This document shows, piece by piece, positions 54,190 to 64,000 of a stretch of 64,000 nt of DNA. Under the pieces are notes generated by a model. The model worked only from the letters and a program-made list of their open reading frames with translations. It did not search any database and had not been told where the DNA came from. Numbering within the stretch: position 1 is the first letter of the stretch; the number at the start of each line of letters is the position of its first letter. The stretch spans positions 31,655,484 through 31,719,483 of the forward strand of contig NC_052516.1 of the NCBI RefSeq assembly GCF_014356525.2, given 5' to 3'. The position numbers and the translations under genes were made by a program. Origin of the DNA: Nilaparvata lugens. Its lineage: Eukaryota > Arthropoda > Insecta > Hemiptera > Delphacidae.

Positions 54190-55961
54190 GTCGTTGATGT
54201 TGTCAATACCTCTATATTTGTTCAAAATCAATTTAAATTACAGTGTAACTTACTTTGTAATTTTAATTTATTTAAAACAAATATATTGGTATTGACATCA
54301 ACAAATTATTTTTTCAATTATAGATAAATTCCACAACATATCTTACCAAGCTATAAAACTATCTAAATATTTCTTGAGAGTTCACCTATGAACCTATTTC
54401 TTTGAGAGATTGGATGGATATTATTAATTTATTGATATTATATTTTAAAAACTTGATAATTTAGTTCCTTTTCTTGTTTTTTTCTAGTGTAATTGATACA
54501 ATATTATCTCATATATTATTATGGAGACGCGTTGAGCTAGTGACTTTAAAAATAGAATTTAGTAATCTTTTAAAATTATATTATTTGCGAATATTATTGG
54601 AACTTTCATTATTTACAAGGTAATATCTTATTGCCTTTTTAGAATTGATTTTAAAATTGTTATTGTGTTGAATGAATTTATAAAGTTAATGATTTGTGTG
54701 ATTATGATGTTTAGTTGTTAGAACTGATAGAAATATGAAGTTTTAAACGAAAAATGACTCTAGTTACAAGTATTTCTTTCTACTTGTTTTAGATTTTCAT
54801 TTCAAATTTTGAAATTCTCTTGTTGAATAATTTATTAGTGTTACTTATTGATTCTACTATTATCAAATTATGTTGAATTCTTCTCTTCTTCACGCCTATC
54901 AAACTTTATTTTCAATAGATCTTAAGTCATCATTTATCAGATGAAACTCCTTTCAAACTCTATTTTCAATAAATAATTCATTTTACGTCATCATAAGATA
55001 AATCAAGATTAAAAATCTGAGATTTTTTACCTCATTATTATTGATTTCGAATCTTCCCCTCGCAGTATTTTCGTTTTTGAGGATGATGCCCTTATAAGCT
55101 CTAGGCTTGTGCGTGGGTAATGAGACGGATGATGATGAGAGATGAATTGATCTAGAATTTAAGGTGGTTTCCGAACCACTTGTTATAATATTTGTATTAT
55201 TTGAAGGATTGATTGGAACCCTCAAATCTTTTCTATGACTGAATAATATGCTATTAAGACTGCAAACCCCTGTATAGCAGTGAAATTTTGAAAGGTTTCC
55301 TGTCTCTAAGGCTAAATTAATGTAATACAACGAAAAAATATTTCATATTAGAGAATAAAATCTATTTTGAATTTCTAAAAATGAAATTAATGTTTTGGTG
55401 ATGTACACTGTATAAAAAATGTATTCTCAAATGAATTAAAAACCGAAATTGATAAAATGAATGTTTGATTTCACAAAAAAATATCTAGAAAGATAGTAAA
55501 AATTCTACTAATGAATCACAAAACAGGAGTGAATCTTAAAAAAATATTTAAACATAAATCAAAGGCTTAAAACTTTAGTGATCATTTGAAATTTCTCTTC
55601 AATGTTTGGTTTTGAAGCATCTAAATTTAAAAATATACTTTGTGAAAATAATTAAGAACTGAAAATTTTGTGAAGTGAACAACTACAAGACTTAACCAAT
55701 TTCGGACTATGTGTAACCTTATCTAAATTTGGGAGAGGAATAGCACAAGGTTACCTTATTTTTTCTCTCCATATCATTTTGATGATCTGCTTATTGTATG
55801 AATTAATAATGAATAAAGGTGCTAAATGAGGATTAAATTTGTTGAAAGTATTTATTTTGTGCCAAGCTTCATAAATTATTTCTTACACCCCAATATTAAT
55901 TGAAAAATATATCTCTATAACTTGACTATCTAGAAGTAGGCTTATATCATAAGCCACCTCT
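54190..55961. other. Mostly unique AT-rich DNA
   Basis: No recognised repeat except short AT tracts. The only coding candidate is the weak exon at 55031-55269 (minus). Confidence 0.35.
55031..55269 (-). CDS. Possible host exon (weak)
   Basis: On minus, an acceptor-like CACTGCTATACAG precedes and a donor GTAAAA follows an open frame of about 80 residues, rich in Ser, Asn, Thr and Pro (SRSIHLSSSSVSLPTHKPRA). The composition is unlike the surrounding AT-rich frames. No family recognised. It could be a disordered segment of a host gene or chance. Confidence 0.25.
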
Positions 55962-56138
55962 AATACAAGGCCGCGGCCTACGATATTGCAACGTCGCAGT
56001 TTAGGCCTAGAATCTAATAAATGATTGGTGATAAGATTTTTAAAAATACCAGCTGATCTTTTTCACCAATCATGTATTAGATTGTAGGCCTACACTGCGA
56101 CGTTGCAATATCGTAGGCCGGGGCCTTGTATTAGATTG
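55962..56138. mobile_element. Palindromic MITE, AATACAAGGCC ends
   Basis: The left arm AATACAAGGCCGCGGCCTAC, GATATTGCAACGTCGCAGT is mirrored by ACTGCGACGTTGCAATATC, GGCCTTGTATT. A GC-rich hairpin in AT-rich DNA. TTGCCGCGGCCTTG repeats just outside the right end. Confidence 0.75.
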
Positions 56139-56935
56139 CCGCGGCCTTGCTTATATTGTCTAGTTTCATTTGTTGATCTACTTTTCTATTTCAAATTGGA
56201 TAGAGAATAACTAGTACAGTATTTCCTAGGAAAGTTTTCAGAATTTCAACATTCTCATTGTTTTTGCTACACAGTTTAAGTTGAATATTAAAAAATGAAA
56301 TAATTAATTAAATATAAAAAATAACAGACAATTGATTAAAGTTTCATGTTGATTATTAATTTATCTGTTGCTCTCCCATCATACTGAAAACTAAATTTAA
56401 AATTTGTTGTGCATCAAGAAATCCAAAATATTTATTAGTTTTTACAATATTGATAGACACATATCCGTTATTTTTACAACTTTTGCAATTCTGTTCTACC
56501 ATTTTCCTGTTGTTTCTCTCTGGAAATTACAGTAGTTTTCATTGCATGGTTTTTCTCAAATTGTTGAGACCTGCTCACATTACCACAATTTGTTTTACAT
56601 GTCGCAAAAATTCTTCTAGACTAAAAACCTGACATTTTATCATCAAACTAATGCTATGTAAATTGTTACAATGCCAATATCATGTAAACTGTATCTTGAA
56701 GACGAAAATAAAATTTTATATTTTTATCCAATAGTTGTTCATTTGTAGTTCTATCCATTTTTCATCGGTGTCTGTTGTATGTTTAGTTAATTTTTCATTT
56801 ATTTAGATCTTGCTTTCATTTGTTTTTGTTGAATTCTAGCAGGAATGGGAATGTTGATGTTGTGACGCTTGAATGGTTTGTGGTAGCATGTTTAGTATAA
56901 TTATTCATATTATCATTTCTTTTGCAATATCGGGG
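56139..56935. other. Non-coding stretch, nothing recognised
   Basis: AT-rich, no convincing gene or repeat. Confidence 0.35.
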
Positions 56936-57539
56936 ACCGAGCTTCGCTCTGGAGAACAAAAGCATAAAAAATGTATTACTAAAGAAGAAATTATAATAAC
57001 ATTCATACAGAAATGTCCCATCTAATAACAGTAAATTGAGATCAATTCCCAGAGGAATGCAAAAATTCCCCTCATAAAGGACCAGTTGCACAAAAGCCGG
57101 TTAAATTTTAATCCTGATTAACTTCACGTGAACCAAATCAGAGAAGACCATTTCAAAAAGATGGATCTACTGGAATTAATCATGATTGAAAATAACCCGG
57201 CTTTTCTGCAACCGGCACTAAGTACCTGATTGAATGATTAAAAAAGTTCAACAGCTGAGTCATAATTTTGACACAGTCCCACACACATGAACTCGCTCAC
57301 TCACTTCCATCACCAACAGACGACGAAATAATCATCAGCTATTTTTCCAAGTATGAATAATAATTATCCTTTTAATGTCCTTCAGCGAGTTTTCTCAGGG
57401 ATGAGACCTAGTGCAATCAAATCTTTATTATTATAAACCTACTATGCTCTGAATTTCGTGAGAATCGTTAGAGCCGTTTTCGAGATCCGGTGAAATACAA
57501 ACATCCAAACATATAAACAGAAGTTGCTCGTTTAATAGT
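56936..57539 (-). repeat. Element E, uninterrupted copy
   Basis: Mirror of 23571-25049 without the nested insertion: TCGGGGACCGAGCTTCGCTC, GGTTAAATTTTAATCCTGAT, ACACACATGAACTCGCTCAC, AAACATATAAACAGAAG. About 604 bp. Confidence 0.65.
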
Positions 57540-57571
57540 ACGGTATAGGATATGAAAATAAATTAGAAATT

Positions 57572-58914
57572 GCATTTGTTCAAATGCTAAATTATGAATT
57601 ATAATTATTAAACGTAATTAGGATTTTCGTTTAATTATAATTTCCATCTATTTTAATAGGACCACATTCCAAGTTTTCCTTCCTTTGTTATAGCATCTTT
57701 AATGTAGGTGGTGAAATTTTCAACTTTGTGTCAACACAGCGGTTCCACACCTTCAACAGAGGGAATAAAGAGGCGCACTTTTGCTATGTTCACCTTCTTA
57801 CTATAGAGAGGTCCACGTTAAATGGCAGTGTTTGATTAGCAATGGTATTGCTATCCTTGTCTATCATTCAACAAAGCCGATAGCGCTATCTCTTTCTCGC
57901 TCTCCTCTAATGCCAGATCGTCTTTTAACAATGTAGAATTGATAATTCATTTACAAAATATTTCATCTTAATTATGTAAATTCATGAAAAATATAATTTC
58001 TTGCTTAGTAAAATATAATTGTTTATTTTAAACGAGAATGAACAGTTAATATAACATTAATAAACCTGTATCAGCTACCGTCTATAGAAGGCATTGACTA
58101 GACAGAGGTTGGGCAACGTTGTTCTCCTATCTTTCTCCACTGCCATTATAACGTGGACCTCACTTAGAAATTGATAATGTTGTAACAACCGAAACTAGTA
58201 TTTTGAAAGAGAATGCATAGTCGAAAAATGTATTCCAGACACTCTTCAAATTTCATTGTCAAATGATCAATAATTGTTGCAGCATTGAAAATTTCACCCC
58301 TACATTGAAGCTGCTATAACAATGAAAGGAAAATTTGGAATAGTGTAATAATACATCATATCAAAGAGGATTTAATGCTCTACAAATCTACGATAAGCAT
58401 TAATTTTCACGTTGCATTGTTGAAGAGTTATAAGCCCTGAAAGAGCAAACATAGGATAAGAACCGGTTCTTTTAAAAATTACACTCCTTCAAGAGCGAAT
58501 ATCTCGGGAACTGTTGAGAATATCACAAAACTCCACTGATTAAAAATTGTAGAGAATTGACTAGCTTCATTTTGGAATGGTTTGTCATGTCGGTTGAAGT
58601 GAAAACTGTTGAGAATATCACAAAACTCCACTGAACAAAAATTGTAGAGAATTTGACTAGCTTCATTTTGGAATGGTTAGTCATTCGGTTGAACGCATTG
58701 TTCCCAAGATATAAGCGTGGAATATTATTACAAGAATACAAGATCTTTATTTGCCATAGCATAAAACAAGTTTACAATAGGTATCTCAGTTTCTCAGTTT
58801 AACAATATTTTCATTTTTAAAATAATTGAATCGATTTGTCAGATTTATAAAATCATTACTTACGATTTAGATACTCATCTGTTGAGTAAAATCATAGATA
58901 AACAATAGCATAAT
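57572..58914 (+). repeat. Segmental duplication, ~1.34 kb, copy 1
   Basis: It begins AGAAATTGCATTTGTTCAAA and contains a family C MITE (57811-58166) and a two-unit ~96 bp array (58510-58700). Copy 2 starts at 58916. No gene was recognised. Confidence 0.85.
57811..58166. mobile_element. MITE with GAGGTCCACGTT ends (family C)
   Basis: CTATAGAGAGGTCCACGTTA is mirrored by ATAACGTGGACCTCACTTAG. It lies inside the duplicated segment, so it predates the duplication. Confidence 0.75.
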
Positions 58915-59152
58915 TAGAAATTGCATTTGTTCAAATGCTAATTAATGAATAATAATTATTAAACGTAATTAGGATTTTCATTTAATTATAATTTCCATTT
59001 ATTTTAATAGGACCTCATTCCAAGTTTTCCTTCAATTATTGTTATAGCAGCTTTAATGTAGGGGTTGAAATTTTCAACTTGTGTCAAACAGCGGTTCCAC
59101 ACCTTCAACAGAGGGAATAAAGATGCGCACTTTTGCTATGTTCACCCTCTTA

Positions 59153-59520
59153 CTATAGAGAGGTCCATATTATAATGGCAGTGTTTGATTAGCAATGGTA
59201 TTGCTATCCTTGTCCATCACTCAACAAAGCGGATAGCGCTATCTCTTTCTCGCTTTGCTGTAATGCCAGATCGTCTATCAACAATGTAGAATTAATAATT
59301 CATTTACAAAATATTTCATCTTAATTATGTAAATTCATGAAAAATATAAGTTCTTGCTTAATAAAATATAATCGATTATTTTAAACGAGGATGAACAGTT
59401 AATATTACATCAATAAACTGTATCAGCTACCGTCTATAGAAGGCATTGACAAGACAGAGGTTGGGCAACGTTGTTCTCTTATCTTTCTCCACTGCCATTA
59501 TAACGTGGACCTCTCTATAG
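59153..59520. mobile_element. MITE with GAGGTCCACGTT-type ends (family C)
   Basis: CTATAGAGAGGTCCATATTA is mirrored by ATAACGTGGACCTCTCTATA. Duplicate of the MITE at 57811. Confidence 0.75.
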
Positions 59521-59914
59521 TAAGAAGGTGAACATAGCAAAAGTGCGCATCTTTATTCCCTCTGTTGAAGGTGTGGAAATTGATAATGTTGTAACAACCG
59601 AAACTAGTATTTTGAAAGAGAATGCATAGTCGAAAAATGTATTCCAGACACCCTTCAAAATTCATTGTCAAACTATCAATATTGTTGCAGCATTGAAAAT
59701 TTCACTCCCTACATTGAAGCTGCTTTAACAATGAAAGGAAAACTTGGAATAGTGGATCATACATCATATCAAAGAGGATTTAATGCTCTTCAAATCTAAG
59801 ATAAGCATGAATTTTACGATGGATCGTTGGAGAGTTATAAACCCTGAAGAGCAAAAATTTTATAAGAAACTGTTCTTTTAATAATTACACTCCTTCAAGA
59901 GCAAATATCTCGGG

Positions 59915-60290
59915 AACTGTTGAGAATATCACATAACTCCACTGATCAAAAATTGTAGAGAATTTGACTAGCTTCATTTAGAATGGGTAGTCATGTCGGT
60001 TGAATCGAAAACTGCTGAGAATGTCACAGAACTCCACTGATCTAAAATTGTAGAGAATTGACTAGCTTCATTTTGGAATGGTTAGTCATGTCGGTTGAAT
60101 CGAAAACTGTTGAGAATATCGCATAACTCCACTGATCAAAAATTGTAGAGAATTGACGCTTCATTTTGGAATGATTTGTCATGTCGGTTGAATCGAAAAC
60201 TGTTGAGAATGTCACAAAACTCCACTGAACAAAAATTGTAGAGAATTGGCAAACTTCATTTTCGTTGGTTAGTCATGTTGGTTGAACGCA
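59915..60290 (+). repeat. ~96 bp tandem array, four units
   Basis: Units contain AACTCCACTGATCAAAAATT, GTAGAGAATTGACTAGCTTC and GTCATGTCGGTTGAATCGAA. Two units lie at 58510-58700 and about 2.5 at 62284-62545, so unit number varies between duplicates. Confidence 0.85.
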
Positions 60291-60479
60291 TTGCTCCCAA
60301 GATATAAGTGTGGAATATATTACAATAATACAAGATCTTTATTTGCCATAAAATGAAACAAGTTTACAGTAGGCAACGTCGTTTTAAAACTATTTTCATC
60401 TTTTAAATAATTGAGTTAATTTCTCAGATTTATAAAATAATTACCAACGATTTAGATACTACTCATCTGCTGAATAATA

Positions 60480-60880
60480 TCCTCTAACGTTAAGCCATCC
60501 AGCATAGTTCTTTTAATGTTTAGCGCCAACAATCTAATGGATAAAGGAAGCCTGTTATACAGTTTACATTGTAGATAACTGTGGCTTTTTAATGTTTTTT
60601 AGACTAACCAAATCAAATCAAGTTTAATTCAATGATATAACTCACATGACAAATTCTATTAAGTCATATCTATGTCTCGTATGAAACAGTATCATTGGAA
60701 GTGAACTGATTAAATTTTCCTTGACATGAATCAAGTTTTGAAAAATGAAGATACATACCAAAGTCATTATTTTTAGATTGTTAAAATAAGTTCTATAGGA
60801 TACATAGTTTTTTATATTACAAATTGTTCTGATAGCTCGTTTTTCCAAATGAAAAGACGTGCTCGATAACATAAATTGAA
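60480..60880 (-). pseudogene. Degraded non-LTR reverse transcriptase end, copy 1
   Basis: On minus the frame reads FHLEKRAIRTICNIKNYVSY, then LVCIFIFQNLIHVKENL and HTRHRYDL, matching the end of Jockey/CR1-type reverse transcriptases (compare 20250-21083). Stops follow. A diverged copy is at 62995-63375. Confidence 0.65.
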
Positions 60881-61103
60881 ATTTATTCTTCCTAAAAATT
60901 ACATTACAATAATATATTACAAATATAATGAAAATAATGTTTTAAACAACCCCTGAGTTACACAGTGTGGGGTCGTTCATGTTCCATATGCATTTTTTCT
61001 CCTCTTGATTAGTATGGTTACAGTGTAAAACAATATAAGAATTAACAAAAATAAAATAAATGAACATGGAAAAGGCCAAAATAATTATGTAGTGACTAAT
61101 ACC

Positions 61104-61370
61104 ATAGATAAACAATAGCATAAGTAGATATCCCATGGTATAGGCCGTTTATGTAGCAACTTCTACTGTTATCTCAAGCTGATAGTCCACGTAGTTCTTT
61201 CCTGTGAAGCTTTATGACGCTGGTAGTCTCTCATATTGTGCCGTTCATACACTCTTACCCGGTCAAACAGTAAAATCGACAGTAATCGGCTTAAGATAAC
61301 AGTGAAAGTTGCGACATAAACGCCCTATACCATGGGATATCCACTTATGCTATTGTTTCTCTATGCTAGT
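61104..61370. mobile_element. MITE with ~90 bp inverted ends
   Basis: CCATAGATAAACAATAGCAT, AGATATCCCATGGTATAGG is mirrored by CCTATACCATGGGATATCC. The core is inverted relative to the copies at 19061 and 62715. Confidence 0.75.
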
Positions 61371-61960
61371 ACCTCATTATTCACACAATTTCTTATCAAG
61401 ATAAAGATTACTATTGAAAGCTTTTTACAGAGATCATCAAAATGTGTGTCCCAACATAACTTACTGTCTAACGAGATTGTAATCAGATTTATAATTTATT
61501 TATTGTATACAACATTATAATCATAATACAATTATGATATTGGAGGAAAAACTAGGCTGAGCCTGTACTATTTCTCTCCAAAAATTTTGATAAAATGTTA
61601 ATGTTGTACAAAAGTTAGGGTTATGTAATCACACACTGCTTCGTCACTTAATTTTCGGTCCAGGAATAATGATTTGAAAATTTTGAAGGTTGATTTTATA
61701 CTCTAAATGAATTATAAAATGTATCACAAAGAGTTATGATTTAGTTATAATTGTTCCTTTATTTCTCTGTTTTCAGACTCCGAAAAATCGAGACACTGCA
61801 CTGTTTTCCTGAAACGAAGTCCTCATGGAGAGTTGAACAACTAAAGAAAACTTTCCAACCAAACTAAAAATTTTATAGAAAATTGAACATCTATGTTCAA
61901 TTAACACAAAAGGTTGTGGAAAATTGTTCACGCACATTTTCAGAGCGGGTTTTCCGGATG
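61371..61960 (+). repeat. Duplicated segment with exon-like end, copy 1
   Basis: It shares GATTACTATTGAAAGCTTTT, TTTTTACAGAGATCATCAA and the block 61745-61960 with 63685-64000. Within it, CTCTGTTTTCAG (61763-61774) looks like a splice acceptor before ACTCCGAAAAATCG. In copy 1 a frame of about 29 codons to a stop (61776-61865) is open. In copy 2 indels change the frame. This could be the last exon of a host gene, duplicated, or non-coding. Confidence 0.5.
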
Positions 61961-62283
61961 AAAATTATTATTCTTCCATGTCTAGTTTTTTCTAATGAAC
62001 TAGACCTTTTTTGAAACTTAGTTACGGTGATGCCAAAATGTGATAAAAATTATTCTTACTCTCTTATTTTTGTCAACCAGAAATTGACGCGCACAAGTGT
62101 TTAGGGTTTTGTAGCAATTTTGATATTTTTTAGTCGAATTTACTTGCCAAAAATGAGTTCCTCAGCTAAGTTTTTGACTTGCACAATTGTTTTTTACTGT
62201 ATTTTTGAGCAAAATCTCATACGTAGCATATTTGAGATTATTTTTGCAATGAATTCCAATCATTATTTTACCAAAAATTAGTT

Positions 62284-62545
62284 CCTCAGAGAATTTGACT
62301 AGCTTCATTTTGGAATGGTTTGTCATGTCGGTTGAATCGAAAACTGTTGAAAATGCCACAGAACTCCACTGAACAAAAATGTAGAGAATTTGACTAGCTT
62401 CATTTTGGAATGGTTTGTCATGTCGGTTGAATCGAAAACTGTTGAAAATGCCACAGAACTCCACTGAACAAAAATTGTAGAGAATTGACTAGCTTCATTT
62501 CGAATGGTTATCATGTCGGTTGAACGCATTGTTCGCAAGATATAA
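62284..62545 (+). repeat. ~96 bp tandem array, about 2.5 units
   Basis: The same unit as 59915-60290, followed by the same GAACGCATTGTTCGCAAGAT and ACAAGATCTTTAT flank, so it comes from a third copy of the segment. Confidence 0.8.
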
Positions 62546-62714
62546 GTGTGGAATATTATTACAATATACAAGATCTTTATCTGCCATAAAATAAAACAAG
62601 TTTACAATAGGAATCGTCAGTTCAACAATATTTTCATTTCTAAAATAATTGAGTCAATTTTTCAGATTTATAAAATCATTACTTACGATTAGATACTCAT
62701 CTGTTGAGTAAAAT

Positions 62715-62990
62715 CATAGATAAACAATAGCATAAGTAGATATCGCATGGTATAGGGCATTGATGTCGCAACTTTTACTGTTATCTCAAGCCGATTATTA
62801 TCGATTACTGTCGGTTTTACTGTTTTGTTGGGGTGAGAGTGTATAAACGGCACAGTATGAGAGACTACCAGCGTCACACAGCTTCACGGGAAAGAGCTAC
62901 GTGGACTATCGGCTTGAGATAACAGTAAAAGTTGCGTCATCAATGCCCTATACATGCGATATCTACTCATGCTATTGTTTATCTATGGTA
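62715..62990. mobile_element. MITE with ~90 bp inverted ends
   Basis: ATAGATAAACAATAGCATAA at the left, ATGCTATTGTTTATCTATGG at the right; core in the same orientation as 19061. Confidence 0.75.
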
Positions 62991-62994
62991 AAAT

Positions 62995-63375
62995 CCTCTA
63001 ACCTTAAGCCATCCAGCAATAGTTCTTTTAAAAATGTTCAGCGGCAACTATCTAATGGATAAAGGCAGCCTGTTATACAGTTTACATTGTAGATAACTGT
63101 GGCTTTTCAATGTTCTGCCCAGTCTAACACTCGGTGTTACCAAGTCATATCTATGTATTGTATAAATGTATGAACAGTATCATTGGAAGTGAACTGATTT
63201 AAATTTTCCTTGACATAAATCAAGTTTTCAAAAATGAAGATACATGCCAAAGTCATTATTTTTAAATTTGTAAAATAAGCTCTACAGGATACATCGTTTT
63301 TATATTACAAATTGTTCTGATAGCTCGTTTTTCCAAATGAAAGCTTGTTTTGCAGCACTGGAATTTCCCCACAGA
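62995..63375 (-). pseudogene. Degraded non-LTR reverse transcriptase end, copy 2
   Basis: Diverged duplicate of 60480-60880 (shared: AGCCATCCAGCA, GCAGCCTGTTATACAGTTTA, AATTGTTCTGATAGCTCGTT). The reading frame is lost. Confidence 0.55.
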
Positions 63376-63476
63376 CGTGTACCATAAATAAATGAACATG
63401 GAAAAGGCTTAAAATATGTTTTTTTTCAACTTTTTGTGTAGTTGAGAAGTTGATATTGTGGTAATTATTCATTTAA

Positions 63477-63656
63477 ATAAAAATACTATTAAATGGTCAA
63501 AAAACACAGATTATTGATACTCAGAAGACCGGGTTCGGTCTCTGTTCAACCTCTTGTTTATCAGAGATTGACAATGGTGTGTAACAACCGAAACGGTCTC
63601 TCTAACTATCAATAGATCTGTGGTTTTTGACAATTTTGTGGTATTTTTATTTAATA
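63477..63656. repeat. Degraded ACCGGTTTCGGTT-type hairpin
   Basis: Third member of the hairpin family at 50772 and 52299, with several base changes and shorter arms (GACCGGGTTCGGTC / ACAACCGAAACGGTC). Confidence 0.65.
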
Positions 63657-63684
63657 TTCAACCAAAATATGTAGTGACTAATAC

Positions 63685-64000
63685 CGCATTATTCACACAT
63701 TCCTAATTTCCTCAAGATAAAAATTACTCTTGAAAGCTTTTTACAGAGATTATCAATATGTGTGGTCCCAATTTACTGTAATTTACCATAAATTACTGTC
63801 TTATCAGATTTAGTTATGATTGTTACTTTATTCTCTGTTTTTCAGGACTCCGAAAAATCGAGGACACTGCACTGTTTCCTGAAACGAAGTCCTCATTGGA
63901 GAGTTGAACAACTAAAGAAAACTTTCCAACCAAACTAAAAATTTTATAGAAAATTGAACATGTATGTTCATTTAACACAAAAGGTTGTGGAAAATTTTTC
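63685..64000 (+). repeat. Duplicated segment with exon-like end, copy 2
   Basis: Counterpart of 61371-61960; the window ends inside it. The acceptor-like TTCTCTGTTTTTCAG is at 63831-63845. The following 30-codon frame differs from copy 1 because of indels. Confidence 0.5.

Larger units (their letters stand above)
58916..60470 (+). repeat. Segmental duplication, copy 2
   Basis: Direct copy of 57572-58914, with a family C MITE (59153-59520) and a longer ~96 bp array (59915-60290). After the MITE it carries an extra mirrored stretch TAAGAAGGTGAACATAGCAA (59520-59575), which copy 1 lacks. Confidence 0.85.

Overview
The window is repeat-rich, AT-rich eukaryotic DNA, most likely from an insect and probably a hemipteran such as a planthopper. 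That guess rests on overall character: dense short palindromic transposons, non-LTR tails, long introns and insect-type core promoters. I cannot name the species. Two 100-base runs of N (13965-14064 and 49537-49636) mark scaffold gaps.

The main object is a Polinton/Maverick (adintovirus-like) element at about 33038-47466, roughly 14.4 kb. It is bounded by inverted terminal repeats built partly from AAGGTC-type tandem units. Left to right it holds a parvovirus-type phospholipase A2 protein, an adenovirus-type cysteine protease, a penton-like minor capsid protein and a major capsid protein, all on +. A protein-primed family B DNA polymerase follows on -. Then come a small ORF, an integrase with a chromodomain, a packaging ATPase, a protein resembling insect DUF8207, and two small paralogous proteins, all on +. 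The set covers replication, integration, capsid building, maturation and packaging. Most frames are open, so the copy looks young. Its oddities are a duplicated N-terminal module in the polymerase, a frame break between PLA2 and protease at a run of ten A, outward-facing TATA/initiator promoters in both terminal repeats, a large array of hairpin repeats inside the right end, and two tRNA-like sequences. Directly at the right terminus begins a second, partial and apparently identical Polinton segment (47466-49536). It ends in a pure GAA expansion that runs into a gap.

Left of the Polinton (1-33037) I see mostly interspersed repeats: several copies each of a ~650 bp family (here family A), a CR1/L2-like 3' tail ending in AATC repeats (family B), MITEs with GAGGTCCACGTT ends (family C) and a ~300 bp family (family D). 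At 7010-13964 there is a foldback-like complex: a near-perfect ~1.4 kb palindrome, further direct copies, and inverted arrays of a ~65 bp repeat. Two exons at 25217-25398 and 28207-28311 encode immunoglobulin-domain sequence and appear to belong to one host gene on +. Nested insertions define the ends of a Helitron-like element and of an ~0.86 kb element with an internal microsatellite.

Right of the Polinton (49637-64000) are locally duplicated segments of about 1.3-1.5 kb, MITEs, hairpins, two degraded non-LTR fragments, and weak candidates for host exons (55031-55269; 61773-61870 and its duplicate at 63845-63940). No bacterial genes, CRISPR arrays or rRNA genes were seen.
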